Source of the DNA: DOZZ01 sp963792655
GTDB lineage: Bacteria > Acidobacteriota > Terriglobia > Bryobacterales > Bryobacteraceae
Assembly (NCBI GenBank): GCA_963792655.1
Contig: CAWBWU010000002.1
Span: 1-64,000, forward strand
Direction of reading: 5' to 3'
Length of the DNA: 64,000 bases
Position 1 is the first letter of the stretch. Each line of letters starts with the position of its first letter. Under the pieces are notes generated by a model. The model was given only the letters and a program-made list of their open reading frames with translations. It ran no database searches and had not been told where the DNA came from. A program made the position numbers and the translations under genes. Shown one piece after another: positions 26,192-36,170 of the stretch.

Positions 26192-26281
26192 GGAGAGATG
26201 GCCGAGTGGTTGAAGGCGCACGCTTGGAAAGCGTGTATAGGGGAAACTCTATCGAGGGTTCGAATCCCTCTCTCTCCGCCA
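26192..26281 (+). tRNA. tRNA-Ser (anticodon GGA)
   Basis: A complete class II tRNA with the acceptor arms GGAGAGA (26192-26198) and TCTCTCC (26271-26277), discriminator G and an encoded CCA (26279-26281). The anticodon loop reads TTGGAAA between the arms ACGCT and GCGTG-like, giving anticodon GGA. A long variable arm (TATAGGGGAAACTCTA) and T-loop GGTTCGAATCC are present, as expected for tRNA-Ser. Confidence 0.97.
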
Positions 26282-26574
26282 GCGACACTGTCCCGCACAT
26301 TACGGCTTTTTGGCCGATCAGTGATCGGCCACTACAACGGCCCGTTCTGGTCAGATCACGAGTAGTGTCTTGCATCGTGCCGCGCGCTGAATTGATCTAG
26401 GACCGAAACAGTCCAATATGCTAATATCGCGGTTTAAATAGAAAGGCGCCTCCGGTCCACTTTTGGCCGAGTCCCGGAAGCGCCGTTACTGCCGTGAGCC
26501 GTTTCGGGCGCGCGACCTCTTCATTGTAGACACGGTCCCACCCGCACGGCTCATGCACCGAGGAGACGTGTGTT
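26282..26574. other. Intergenic region with repeat C and a partial repeat B
   Basis: This 293-base gap after the tRNA holds a repeat-C palindrome (26311-26335) and a 15-base partial copy of repeat B on the minus strand (26376-26390). I see no convincing reading frame. An AT-rich stretch near 26415-26440 may hold the promoter of the following gene. Confidence 0.5.
26311..26335 (-). repeat. Dispersed repeat C (palindromic)
   Basis: Arms TGGCCGATCA and TGATCGGCCA pair around a single G (26311-26331), followed by CTAC. The same 25 bases occur inverted at 54754-54778. Confidence 0.75.
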
Positions 26575-27436
26575 TTGCATTTTTCAACGTTGATTTCCGG
26601 GCTGTTGCTTTCCGTGTTGCCGATCGCAGCCGCCGAAGGCCCATTCTTCATCACTTACACGCACCGGAATGGAAGAACCGGGCAATCTTGAACTCGCCAC
26701 TAAGGGTCTGCTGGCCAAGCCGGCAGACGGCAATCGTTTTGCGGCGACGGTGCTCGAGTTCGAATATGGCGTGAAAGGCTGGTGGACGAGCGAACTTTAT
26801 CTTGACGGTCAAACCACCTCCCGCGGAGAGCAGTGTCTATACCGGTTTCCGTTTCGAAAATCGGTTCCGGCTTCTATCTCGTGAACACTGGATCAACCCC
26901 GTCCTCTACGTCGAATTTGAGGATATCAACGGCGCCGACAAGTCGCTGCTGGAAATTGTCGGGCACGACGGTGAGACCGATTTGACCGAGCCCAACGCCG
27001 TTGCTCGCGCTGAGAAGAAGCGCGAAGTGGAAGCCAAACTTATTTTGAGCAGCCACGTGAAAGGCTGGACCATGGCGGAAAACTTCATCGCCGAGAAGAA
27101 CCTGACGCATGCGCCATACGAGTTTGGATATGCGGTCGGTGTGAGCCGTCCGTTAGCGATGTTGGCGAGACCGGGAAAGTTGCAACCTCTGCCCGGAGAA
27201 CCTCCAAGCCGGTGTGGAACTTTACGGCGGGCTAGGCGAGCATGAGAGCTTCGGACTGCATGATACATCGCACTATGTTGCACCGACGATACTCGTGGAC
27301 GCTCAACAATGGCACCAAATTCCGTGTGTCGCCTGCCTTTGGTGTCACGGAATCGAGTGCGCGATTTCTGCTTCGTATAGGAGTCTCTTATGAACTGCAG
27401 CAATTTCGCCGTTTGCTGCGGGGGGCTCGTCCGTGA
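26575..27436 (+). CDS. Outer-membrane-like hypothetical protein upstream of cytochrome c, frameshifted
   Basis: From a TTG at 26575 with AGGAG nine bases upstream, a signal peptide (HFSTLISGLLLSVLPIAAA) is followed by FFITYTH and then, one frame over, MEEPGNLELATKGLLAKP. Alternating beta-strand phrases (EFEYGVKGWWTSELYLDG, FRFENRFRLL, INPVLYVEFEDI, GWTMAENFIAEKNL, EFGYAVGVSRPL) and the end (TKFRVSPAFGVTESSARFLLRIGVSYE) look like a small beta-barrel. Frame breaks near 26668, 26830, 27185 and 27295. I recall this type of protein beside cytochrome c genes in Acidobacteriota, but no function is known. Its stop overlaps the GTG of the cytochrome gene. Confidence 0.65.
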
Positions 27437-27789
27437 GGCGAGTAATCATATGGGCACTAGCTGTCGGTTCGCTGGTCGCCTCGCAAAGCCTGTTGATGCA
27501 GGTTCCACAGAAGTTTCGCTCTGCTGCGAACCCCTACGAAAAAGATACGAGCGCGGTAAGAGCTGGGCGAAAACTCTATCAACGCGAGTGCGCCGCGTGT
27601 CATGGCGCGGACCGGTTGGGGATCTCTCCAGCACCTCCGCTCATTCATCTTGCCGGAAGGCCTGCCGAAGCTGGCGCGCTCCAATGGGTTCTACGCAACG
27701 GAGACCAGCGGCGTGGGATGCCCTCCTTCGCGCACTTGCCGGAGCCGCAACGCTGGCAAATTATTGCGTACCTGACGTCTGTGAAGTAG
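27433..27789 (+). CDS. Secreted class I cytochrome c
   Basis: A 118-residue protein with a signal peptide (RRVIIWALAVGSLVASQSLLM). The heme-binding motif is C53-A-A-C56-H57 and the likely axial Met is M96 in RRGMPSFAHLPEP; the end PEPQRWQIIAYLTSVK is the usual C-terminal helix. It is a single-heme electron carrier in the periplasm. The GTG start overlaps the stop of the upstream barrel-like gene by 4 bases (GTGA), so the two are translationally coupled. The partner oxidase or dehydrogenase is not in the window. Its maturation would use the CcmC system nearby. Confidence 0.9.
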   Translation: MRRVIIWALAVGSLVASQSLLMQVPQKFRSAANPYEKDTSAVRAGRKLYQRECAACHGADRLGISPAPPLIHLAGRPAEAGALQWVLRNGDQRRGMPSFAHLPEPQRWQIIAYLTSVK

Positions 27790-27827
27790 CCATTGTTAGA
27801 ATAGCCACTAAGAACAGGAGTTTTGCT

Positions 27828-29914
27828 TTGCTGAAACGACCAGCCCGATTAGTGTGCTTTGCCTTCACCCTATTTTCTACTGCAGCGCTTGCCGATGAGG
27901 GCATGTGGACTTTTGATAATCCTCCGACCAAGCTGCTGCAGGAGCGCTATCACTTCACACCGACGCAGCAATGGCTGGATCATGTGCGGCTTTCGAGCGT
28001 GCGTCTGAACGACGGCGGCTCGGGATCTTTCGTCAGTCCGAACGGTCTGCTGCTGACCAATCATCACGTCGCGCGCGGGCAACTGCAGAAGAACTCAACT
28101 CCCGAACACGACTACATCAAGGACGGCTTTTACGCCGCTACTTCCGACGAAGGAGATGAAGTCGCCCGATCTGGAAGTGAACGTTCTGATGTCGATGGAG
28201 AACGTGACTCCGCGCGTGCAGGCGGCGCATCAAGCCGGGCTCGAATCGAGAAGGACGCGCTCACGGCGCGCAAGGCGATGATCGCGCAGATCGAGAACGA
28301 AAGCAGGAAATCACAGGGTTGCGCTCCGACGTCGTGACGCTGTATCAGGGCGGCGAGTACTGGCTGTATCGCTATAAGAAGTACACCGACGTGCGCCTGG
28401 TGTTCGCGCCGGAACAGCAGGCTGCGTTCTTCGGCGGCGATCCCGATAACTTCACTTATCCGCGTTACGACCTCGACATGGCGTTGTTCCGCGTCTACGA
28501 CAACGGCAAGCCGCTCGTCACGAAAGACTATCTGAAGTGGAATCGCGAAGGGCGCGGCGGACGAACGAACTGGTATTCGTGTCCGGTCACCCCGGCTCCA
28601 CGCAGCGCCAGGACACCGTTGCGCAACTCACGCTTGAGCGCGATCTGATCGAGCCGCAGCATCCTGCGCTTCTTGAATCATCGCGATCGCGGTGCTCGAA
28701 GAAATACTCTGCGCGCGGGCCCCGAACAGGCGCGTCAGGCGACCACGCTGATCTTCGGTCTGGAGAATTCGCAGAAGGCCTACGATCGGCGCGCACTCGC
28801 GGGCTGAAAGATCCGGCCGTGATTTGCGAAGAAGCAGCAGGAAGAGGCGGACTTCCGGCAGAAGGTGATCGGCCAATCCAGAATGGTAGCGCGCGTACGG
28901 CGACGCGTGGGACCAGGATAGCGGACGGCCGAGAAGACAAGCAGCTGATTCCGCTCAAGCCTGTACTTTCGCCGCATTGATTCGCAACTGGCGGGAGTCG
29001 CGTCGAGCCTGGTGCAGTACGTTGCAGAAGTGAAGAAGCCGGATGGCGAGCGGCTGCGCGGCTTCCATGAATCGCAACTGGAATCGCTGACGTTACCGTC
29101 TGTTCTCGCCCGCTCCCGTGTATCCGGCGATGGAAAAAGCGCGCATCGCCGGCGCTTTGGAGCTGTCCATCGCTGAACTGGGCGCATCGGACCCGTGGAT
29201 CCAGGCTGTGACTGCACGGCCAGTCGCCGGACGCGGTCGCCTCGGCCCTGATCGATCACACGCAGCATGGCGGATCCCGAAATACCGCAAGGAGCTACTC
29301 GATGGCGGACGCCGCAGCCGTTGCGGCATCGACCGATCCGCTGATCGTGGTGGCGCGCGCGATGGACCCACTGTCCGCGTCAACTGATCAAGCAGACAGA
29401 AGACGAAGTGGAGAGCGTCACGGCCGAGGCCGGCGAGAAGCTCGGCAAGGCGCGATTCGATGTTTACGGAAAGGGCTCGTATCCGGACGCGACATTCACG
29501 CTGCGGCTGTCTTATGGCGCAGCCGTGAAGGCTTCCCGATGAACGGCACCAAGGCACCCTACAAGACGACGTTCTACGGACTTTATGACCGTGCCGCGAG
29601 CTTCGATAACTCAGGCCCGTTCTACTTGCCGTCGCGTTATCTCGGAGGGCCGCAGCAAGCTGGACCTTGCGACGCCGCTCGATTTCGTTTCGAGCTGCGA
29701 CATCATCGGCGGTAACTCCGGTTCGCCGGTGATCAACAAAAACGCCGAGCTGATCGGGCTGATCTTCGATGGCAACATCGAATCGCTGGCTGGTGACTTT
29801 GTCTATGAAGGCGAGCGCAACCGCGCCGTTGCCGTTCATAGCGCCGGCATGATCGAAGCACTGCGCAAACTGTACGGGGCAGGCAAACTCGCTGACGAAC
29901 TCCAGGGCATGTAG
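27828..29914 (+). CDS. S46-family dipeptidyl-peptidase (DPP7/DPP11-like), frameshifted
   Basis: Starts at TTG 27828, with CAGGAG seven bases upstream and a signal peptide (KRPARLVCFAFTLFSTAALAD). S46 hallmarks follow: GMWTFDNPP, the catalytic His in GLLLTNHHVARGQLQ, FGGDPDNFTYPRYDLDMALFRVY near 28430-28500, and the Ser motif GGNSGSPVINKNAELIGLIFDGN near 29710-29775. These exopeptidases remove dipeptides from peptides in the periplasm. The frame breaks about eight times between 28150 and 29660. Which specificity (hydrophobic or acidic P1) applies cannot be read safely. Length, about 695 residues when joined, is normal for the family. Confidence 0.85.
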
Positions 29915-30640
29915 TTGACGCCGCTGGTCGGCTGCTGTGGTTGGAGCGAGGGACGGGCGAAGTACTTCGGGCACTTCCCCGTCGTAGAAGTTCAGAGCAC
30001 GTTCTATGAGCCGCCGTCGCTGGCGCTCGCGTCGAAGTGGCGCGCGGCGGCGCCGGCGGATTTTCGTTTCTGCGTGAAAGCGTGGCAGTTGATTACGCAC
30101 CGCTCGTCGAGTTCGACTTATCGGCGCCTGCGCTCGAAGCTTACCGACGAAGAACTGCCGCTGGTTGGTGCGTTTCAGCAGACCGAGCAAGTCTGGCTGG
30201 CGTGGGAGCGCACGTCCGAGATCGCCCGTGCATTGCGGGCGGAGGTCATCCTGTTTCAGTGCCCGCCATCGCTGGAGCCCGATCGCGAGACGGTTCGAAA
30301 CATTCACGCATTCTTCAAGCGTGTCGAAAGAGGCGACGCGAAGCTCGCATGGGAGCCGCGCGGCGACTGGCCCGATGCATTGGTACGCGAGATCTGTGCT
30401 GAGCACGACCTGCTGCATTGCGTCGATCCGTTCAAAGCTACATCGCTCTACGGGACGCCGCTGTACTGGCGTCTTCACGGCCGCGGCGGCTACCATTACC
30501 GCTACTCCGACGAGGAACTCGCGGAACTGCATTCAATGCTTAGGGACGCGTCGGCGGCTTACGTTCTGTTTAATAACATCTGGATGAAAGACGATGGGCT
30601 GCGATTCCAGGCGCGGTTCACCGGCCCTTCGCGCACATAA
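29915..30640 (+). CDS. DUF72 (YecE-like) protein
   Basis: A 241-residue TIM-barrel-like protein that starts at TTG immediately after the stop of the S46 gene. DUF72 features are VGCCGWSEGRAKYFGHFPVVEVQSTFYEPP, FRFCVKAWQLITHR, LFQCPPSLEP, LAWEPRGDWPD and TPLYWRLHGRGGYHYRYSDEEL. The biochemical role of the family is not established. No better upstream start exists without entering the S46 gene, and zero spacing suggests translational coupling. The frame is intact. It is followed by a promoter-sized gap of 48 bases before the S9 peptidase. Confidence 0.9.
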   Translation: MTPLVGCCGWSEGRAKYFGHFPVVEVQSTFYEPPSLALASKWRAAAPADFRFCVKAWQLITHRSSSSTYRRLRSKLTDEELPLVGAFQQTEQVWLAWERTSEIARALRAEVILFQCPPSLEPDRETVRNIHAFFKRVERGDAKLAWEPRGDWPDALVREICAEHDLLHCVDPFKATSLYGTPLYWRLHGRGGYHYRYSDEELAELHSMLRDASAAYVLFNNIWMKDDGLRFQARFTGPSRT

Positions 30641-30688
30641 GCCCGACAAATCTGTTGCGCGCACGAAACATACCCTAAAATCACAACT

Positions 30689-32689
30689 ATGCGTCTCGCC
30701 GCCGTTCTGTTTTGCGCACCGCTGCTGCTTGCCCAGCCGCAACCTTTTGATGCCGCCGCACTGCTGCAATTAGCGCGGTTGAGCGATCCGCAGATTTCTC
30801 CCGACGGCAAAACCGTCGCTTTCGTCAACCAGACAGTGGATGTGGCGGCGAACAAGAAACCCAAGCAGATCTATATCGTTCCCATCAACGGTGGCGAGCC
30901 GAAGTCACTGGGCGAGGGTGACCGCCCGCGCTGGTTTCCGGATTCGAAGCGCATCTTGTTTACCGCGACGCGTGGGGGAACATCGCAGATCTGGGTGATG
31001 GATTCCAACGGCGACAACGCCCGCGCGCTGACTAATCTGTCGTCCGAAGCCGATGGCGCGACGCTCGCGCCAGACGCAAAGCACATCGTGTTCACCAGCG
31101 CCGTATACCCCGAGTGCGGCGCGGACGATGCGTGCAATGCGAGCCACGAAGCGGCAGCGAAGGGACAGCCGAAAGCGCATATCTACGACACGCTGCTGTA
31201 CCGGCATTGGACCGAGTGGCAAGGCGCGCGGCGCACTCACGTGCTATCGATGAAGCTCGACGATAGCAAGGTCGTGGACCTCACGCCGGGTAAAAGCGAC
31301 GCGCCACCGTTCTCGCTCGGTGGACCGGATGATTACGTCATCTCGCCCGATAGCAAAGAAGTCTGCTTCGTCAGAAACACTGATGAAGTACCTGCAATCA
31401 GCACCAACACCGACCTCTTCGTGATCCCGATCGATGGCGGCGAAGAGCATCGCATCACCACCAACCCGGGCTATGATGCATCGCCGCAATATTCGCCGGA
31501 TGGCCGCTATCTCGCTTACCGTTCACAGCGCCGCGCCGGGTATGAGAGCGATCGCTTCACGTTGGTGTTGCTCGAACGCGCGACGGGCAAGTTGACGCCG
31601 CTGACAGAACTGCTCGATCGCTGGGTAAACAGCTTCACCTGGTCGCCTGATTCGCAGCGCATCTTCTTCACCGCCGTCGATCGAGGCCGCCAACCGATTC
31701 AGTTCGTCAGCATTACCGGAGGCGCGATTCGTATTGCCGCCAGCGGTGACAGCATGCTCGACGATATGCAATTTACGCCGGACGGCAAAACGATGGTGTT
31801 CACCCGTCAGAGCGGTTCTTCGCCGATTGAAATTGTGAGAGCCAATTCCACAGGTGGAGCGCCGGCGGTGCTGACTCACTTCAACGATGCATTGCTGGCT
31901 TCGCATCCCACTGCGCCACTCGAAGAGCTGTATACCAAAGGCGCCGAAGACGCGCAGGTGCAGAGCTTCCTCGTCAAGCCGCCGGGCTTTGATCCATCGA
32001 AAAAATATCCCGTGCTCATGCTGATCCACGGTGGTCCGCAAGGTGAGTGGGGACAGAGTTGGACGTATCGCTGGAACGCACAGGTCTTTGCTGCTGCGGG
32101 ATACGTTGTCGTGATGCCCAACCCGCGCGGGTCCGTCGGCTATGGACAGAAGTTCATCGATGACATCAACACCGATTGGGGCGGCCGCGCTTACGAAGAC
32201 GTGATGGCCGTGACCGATCGCGTGGCTGCCCTGCCCTACGTGGATAAGGAACGCATGGCCGCTGCCGGCGGATCCTATGGCGGTTACATGATCGATTGGA
32301 TCCTGGGTCACACCACGCGTTTCAAAGCACTGGTGAGCCACGCCGGTGTTTACGATTTGCGCAGCGAAGCAGGCGCTACCGAAGAGCTATGGTTCCCCAA
32401 ATGGGAGTTTGGCGGCATGCCCTGGGAGAGCCCCGAGACATACGACAAATGGTCGCCAAGCCAGTTCGCGAAGGAGTTCAAGACACCCACGCTGGTGATT
32501 CATGGTGAGCTCGATTTCCGCGTGCCCTACACTCAAGGGTTGCAACTGTTCACCGCACTTCAGCTTCAGAAAGTGCCCTCACGCCTGCTGCTGTTTCCCG
32601 ATGAGGGCCACTGGGTGTTGAAGCCGCAGAACAGCGTGCTCTGGTACAAAACTTTTATCGATTGGATCGACACCTGGACCAAAAAGTGA
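30689..32689 (+). CDS. S9-family dipeptidyl-peptidase (DPP5/acylaminoacyl-peptidase-like)
   Basis: A 666-residue secreted serine exopeptidase with an intact frame. A signal peptide (MRLAAVLFCAPLLLA) is followed by a seven-bladed propeller with repeated SPDGK/SPDSK phrases (about residues 20-400). The hydrolase domain begins FDPSKKYPVLMLIHGGPQGEWG. The triad is visible as GGS529YGGYM, HGELD609FR and DEGH641W. It resembles dipeptidyl-peptidase 5. Together with the S46 enzyme upstream it would turn peptides into dipeptides for uptake (inference). Its stop overlaps the GTG of the M23 gene, which implies coupling. Confidence 0.92.
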   Translation: MRLAAVLFCAPLLLAQPQPFDAAALLQLARLSDPQISPDGKTVAFVNQTVDVAANKKPKQIYIVPINGGEPKSLGEGDRPRWFPDSKRILFTATRGGTSQIWVMDSNGDNARALTNLSSEADGATLAPDAKHIVFTSAVYPECGADDACNASHEAAAKGQPKAHIYDTLLYRHWTEWQGARRTHVLSMKLDDSKVVDLTPGKSDAPPFSLGGPDDYVISPDSKEVCFVRNTDEVPAISTNTDLFVIPIDGGEEHRITTNPGYDASPQYSPDGRYLAYRSQRRAGYESDRFTLVLLERATGKLTPLTELLDRWVNSFTWSPDSQRIFFTAVDRGRQPIQFVSITGGAIRIAASGDSMLDDMQFTPDGKTMVFTRQSGSSPIEIVRANSTGGAPAVLTHFNDALLASHPTAPLEELYTKGAEDAQVQSFLVKPPGFDPSKKYPVLMLIHGGPQGEWGQSWTYRWNAQVFAAAGYVVVMPNPRGSVGYGQKFIDDINTDWGGRAYEDVMAVTDRVAALPYVDKERMAAAGGSYGGYMIDWILGHTTRFKALVSHAGVYDLRSEAGATEELWFPKWEFGGMPWESPETYDKWSPSQFAKEFKTPTLVIHGELDFRVPYTQGLQLFTALQLQKVPSRLLLFPDEGHWVLKPQNSVLWYKTFIDWIDTWTKK

Positions 32690-33991
32690 AATACATTCTC
32701 GTCGTTGTTGTTCTGCTCATCGTTGCCGTTCCGGCCGTGCTGTTTCTGATGGGAGGGACACCGGTCATCACAGCGGCGAACGCGCCGCAGGTCATCGGCA
32801 GTGACACCTCATATGTACTGTCGGTTGCGAATGCGCACGGCATTCAGCCGTCTGCCACCACGCTCGAGCAAGACGGCAAAGCGCAAACCATTACCAACGC
32901 TGAGTTCAAGAAGCATCGTCTCGGCTTATTTCGTCACGAGTCGCGGCATCAAGACGTACACCGTCAAGGTCGGCAAGGACAAGTTCCCGGCGCTGCATGA
33001 CGGCCACGCCAAGCTGACGTTCACTGCGAAGTCGAACGATCTGCGCGGCAGCGAAGACAGCGTGACCTATCCCGTTACGGTGAATCTCACGCCGCCGCAT
33101 GTCTCTGCCGATGGTGAGCAGCACTACATCAACCAGGGCGGCTCCGAGTTGGTGACGTTCACGCCGACCGGGTATGTGACCGATTCCGGCGTGAAGGTCG
33201 GCAAGTATACGTTTCGGCAGCTTTCCGATCCCGAGCCACCCGGGCAGCGCTATTCGTTGTTCGCGTATCCGTGGGATCTGGACGAGCACGTCGCACCGTA
33301 CTGTCTACGCGACGAACCCGCGGGCACTGAGGCGCGCGCGACATTCACGTACCGGCTGTTCCCGAAGAAGTTTCGCGACCCGTGACTTCGACATCGAGCG
33401 ACGCGTTGATGGAGCGGCTGGTGAATCAGATCGACCCCAACAGCAAGTCCGGCGACTTGCTTGCGCGTTTCTTGAAGATCAACGGCGAGATGCGCCGCGC
33501 AGAACAATCAGACCATCGCTGACTTGCGCAAACAGACGGCCGACCACTTTCTGTTTACCGAAGCGTTCTACCAGGTGGACCTGCCGTCGAAGCGCAGTTC
33601 GCGGATGTGCGGAACTATCTGTATCACGGCAAGAAGGTCGATCAGCAAGTGCACCTCGGCTTCGATCTCGCCGACAAGAGCCACATGGTCGATACCCGCC
33701 GCGAATGACGGCAAGGTTGTGTTCGCAGACAACCTCGGCATCTACGGCAACTGCATCGTGATCGATCATGGCGGCGGCCTGCAATCGATCTACGGTCACA
33801 TGAGCGCCTTCTCGGTGAAGAAGGGCGACATGGTGAAGCGCGGTCAGGAGATTGGTCACAGCGGCCAGACCGGTTTCGCGGGCGGCGATCATCTGCACTA
33901 CAGCATGCAGGTGGATGGCGTGCAGGTGAATCCCGTGGAGTGGTGGGACGCACATTGGATCAAAGATCGCGTATGGAGCAAGGTCAAGTAG
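32686..33991 (+). CDS. M23-family peptidase with N-terminal membrane anchor, frameshifted
   Basis: The GTG at 32686 overlaps the S9 stop (GTGA). One membrane segment (YILVVVVLLIVAVPAVLFLM) is followed by an Ig-like beta region (SDTSYVLSVANAHGIQPSATTLEQDGK, TAKSNDLRGSEDSVTYPVTVNL). The C-terminal LytM domain has HLGFDLADKSHMVDT, GNCIVIDHGGGLQSIYGHMS and DHLHYSMQVDG. All metal ligands (HxxxD and HxH) appear present. Frame breaks occur near 32915, 33380, 33500, 33590 and 33690. This is a second peptidoglycan endopeptidase, distinct from the one at 20700 in its Ig-like spacer. Joined length is about 430 residues. Confidence 0.8.
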
Positions 33992-33997
33992 CGGCTC

Positions 33998-35269
33998 ATG
34001 GCGCATCGCGTACTGATCATTGGAGCCGGGTTCGCCGGGTTGAACGCGGCAAAGCAACTAGGTAGAGCCGACGTGGCAGTCACCGTCATCGACCGCCGCA
34101 ACTTTCATCTCTTTCAGCCCTTGCTGTATCAAGTCGCGACCGGTGCACTTTCGCCTGGCGAGATTGCGTCGCCGATCCGCAACGTGCTGCATCGCCAGAA
34201 AAATACATCGGTGCTGCTGGCGGAAGTTTCGGATATCGATCCGGCAGCCAAGCGCGTCACGTTTGCTGATGGGGGCACGTGCGATTACGACACACTGGTG
34301 ATTGCAACCGGATCAACGCATCACTACTTCGGCCATCCGGAGTGGGAGCAGTTCGCGCCGGGGCTCAAGACCATCGAAAACGCCACGGAAATTCGCGGCC
34401 GCATCCTGCATGCGTTCGAGTTTGCGGAACGCGAGAATGATCCGACGTTACGCGCGGCTCAGATGACGTTCGTCATTGTCGGCGGAGGGCCTACGGGAGT
34501 AGAACTTGCAGGTGCGCTTGCTGAAATTGCGAACGACACCTTGCGCCATGACTTCCGTCGCATCGATCCGCGGCAATCGCATATCTATCTGATTGAAGGT
34601 TCCGATCGACTGCTGCCTCCGTTTGATCCGAAGCTTTCGGCGGAAGCGCAGGACGCTTTGCAAAAGCTGGGCGTGCAGGTTCACACGAAGAGCGTCGTGA
34701 CCGAACTCGATGCGAACGGCGTGATGGTGAAGTTTCCGGATCACTCGGCCCGCATCGAATCGAAGACCGTCATCTGGGCGGCAGGCGTGCAGGCGAGCGC
34801 GCTGTCGAAGGTGGTGAACGAGCGCTTCGGCTTGACTGGCGATCGCGCGGGGCACGTTCCCGTGCAACCGGATCTCACGATCCCTGGCCACCCGGAAGTA
34901 TTCGTCATCGGCGACATGGCCTCGGTGCAGAACGGCGGCAAACCGCTGCCCGGCGTTGCGCCCGTTGCTATTCAACAAGGCGCGTATGTGGGCAAAGCGA
35001 TTCGCGCGCGTCTGGCCGGACAACCGGTCAAGCCGTTTCAGTATTGGGACAAAGGCAGTCTGGCGACGATTGGACGCGGAGAAGCGGCCGCGCAGATCGG
35101 GCCGTTAAAGTTCGGCGGAATCATCGCGTGGCTCGCCTGGCTGTTCGTGCACTTGCTGTATCTTGTCGGTTTTGAGAACCGGTTGGTGGTGTTGATCGAG
35201 TGGGCGATCAATTACATCACCCACAATCGCAGCGCGCGTTTGATTACAACTGCGCCAAAAACGTTTTGA
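33998..35269 (+). CDS. ndh: Type II NADH dehydrogenase (NDH-2)
   Basis: A 423-residue membrane-associated flavoprotein. The FAD-binding motif is VLIIGAGFAGLNAAKQLG at the start, and the NADH-binding motif is VIVGGGPTGVELAGALAE (about residues 157-174). NDH-2 signatures include RRNFHLFQPLLYQVATGALSP, TVIWAAGVQAS and VFVIGDMAS. The C-terminus carries a membrane-binding hydrophobic stretch (IIAWLAWLFVHLLYLVGF). It passes electrons from NADH to quinone without pumping protons. The stop lies 26 bases inside the 3' end of the convergent fabD gene; both reading frames are intact there. Confidence 0.93.
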   Translation: MAHRVLIIGAGFAGLNAAKQLGRADVAVTVIDRRNFHLFQPLLYQVATGALSPGEIASPIRNVLHRQKNTSVLLAEVSDIDPAAKRVTFADGGTCDYDTLVIATGSTHHYFGHPEWEQFAPGLKTIENATEIRGRILHAFEFAERENDPTLRAAQMTFVIVGGGPTGVELAGALAEIANDTLRHDFRRIDPRQSHIYLIEGSDRLLPPFDPKLSAEAQDALQKLGVQVHTKSVVTELDANGVMVKFPDHSARIESKTVIWAAGVQASALSKVVNERFGLTGDRAGHVPVQPDLTIPGHPEVFVIGDMASVQNGGKPLPGVAPVAIQQGAYVGKAIRARLAGQPVKPFQYWDKGSLATIGRGEAAAQIGPLKFGGIIAWLAWLFVHLLYLVGFENRLVVLIEWAINYITHNRSARLITTAPKTF

Positions 35270-36170
35270 CCGCTTCCAACTCGGCCGCTTCTCCAAAGCG
35301 CTGAGTGCTTGCGCCCGGCACAATCTGTTTGATGAGCCCGCACAACACGCCGCCTGGTCCGACCTCGACGTAGCGATCCGCAGCCATGGCGCGCACCGAC
35401 GCCGTCCAACGCACCGGGTTCGGAATCTGCTCATACAAGCCGCGGCGGGCGTCAACTCCACTACGGATCTCGGCTGCCTCGAAGTTGTTGATCAACGGGA
35501 AACGCAAATCGGCGAACTGCGCCGCGTTCAATTCCTGCGCAAGGCGTTCTTGCGCGGGACGCATCAACGCACAATGAAACGGCGCGCTCACGGGCAACAA
35601 CTTTACCTTGCGCGCACCAGCCTTGGTCGCCAGCTCCATCGCACGCTCCACGGCGCCGGCGTGACCGGCAATGACAATCTGGTCGGGTGAATTCAGATTC
35701 GCGGCGCTCACCACTTCGCCTTCCGCGGCAGCCTCGAGCACGCCCGGTAGTGCGGCCTCCGGCATCTTCAGGATTGCCGCCATCGCGCCTACACCTTGCG
35801 GCACCGCGTCCTGCATGTAGCGGCCGCGATTGCGTACGATGCGCAGCGCATCTTCGAGCGTCAGAGACTGTGCCGCCACCAGCGCCGAGTACTCGCCCAA
35901 ACTATGGCCCGCCACAACATCAGGCAAAAAGCCGTTCTCTTCGAGCACCGTGAACGCCGCTGTGGAAGCTGCCACCAGTGCGGGCTGGGTGAACTCAGTC
36001 TGCCGGAGCTGCTCTTCCGGCCCTTCAAAACAGAGCTTCGACAGCGAGTAGCCGAGCGCATCATCGGCCCGTTCGAATACTTGCCGCGCGCTGGGAAAAG
36101 CCTCGGCCAGGCTGCGGCCCATGCCCACGACCTGCGAGCCTTGTCCGGGAAATACGAAAGCAGTTTTCAT
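35244..36170 (-). CDS. fabD: Malonyl-CoA:ACP transacylase FabD
   Basis: A 308-residue cytosolic enzyme that moves malonyl groups from CoA to acyl carrier protein to start fatty-acid elongation. The start MKTAFVFPGQGSQVVGMG holds the conserved GQGSQ. The nucleophile is in VAGHSLGEYSALVAA (GHSLG), and the catalytic His in PVSAPFHCALM. GRYMQDAVPQGVGAMAAIL and QVRWTASV-type end sequences (NPVRWTASVRAM) are also typical. The start overlaps the stop of uvrA by 4 bases (ATGA), so it is co-translated with uvrA rather than with the usual fab genes. It ends inside ndh on the opposite strand. Confidence 0.95.
   Translation of the reverse strand: MKTAFVFPGQGSQVVGMGRSLAEAFPSARQVFERADDALGYSLSKLCFEGPEEQLRQTEFTQPALVAASTAAFTVLEENGFLPDVVAGHSLGEYSALVAAQSLTLEDALRIVRNRGRYMQDAVPQGVGAMAAILKMPEAALPGVLEAAAEGEVVSAANLNSPDQIVIAGHAGAVERAMELATKAGARKVKLLPVSAPFHCALMRPAQERLAQELNAAQFADLRFPLINNFEAAEIRSGVDARRGLYEQIPNPVRWTASVRAMAADRYVEVGPGGVLCGLIKQIVPGASTQRFGEAAELEAVKTFLAQL

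Noticed and set aside
26421..26654. 77-codon minus-strand frame after tRNA-Ser
   Set aside because: It lies opposite the RBS and signal peptide of the barrel-like gene and has no recognisable features.
29093..30532. 479-codon frame antisense to the S46 and DUF72 genes
   Set aside because: Arg-rich composition with no domain, and both genes on the other strand are recognisable.
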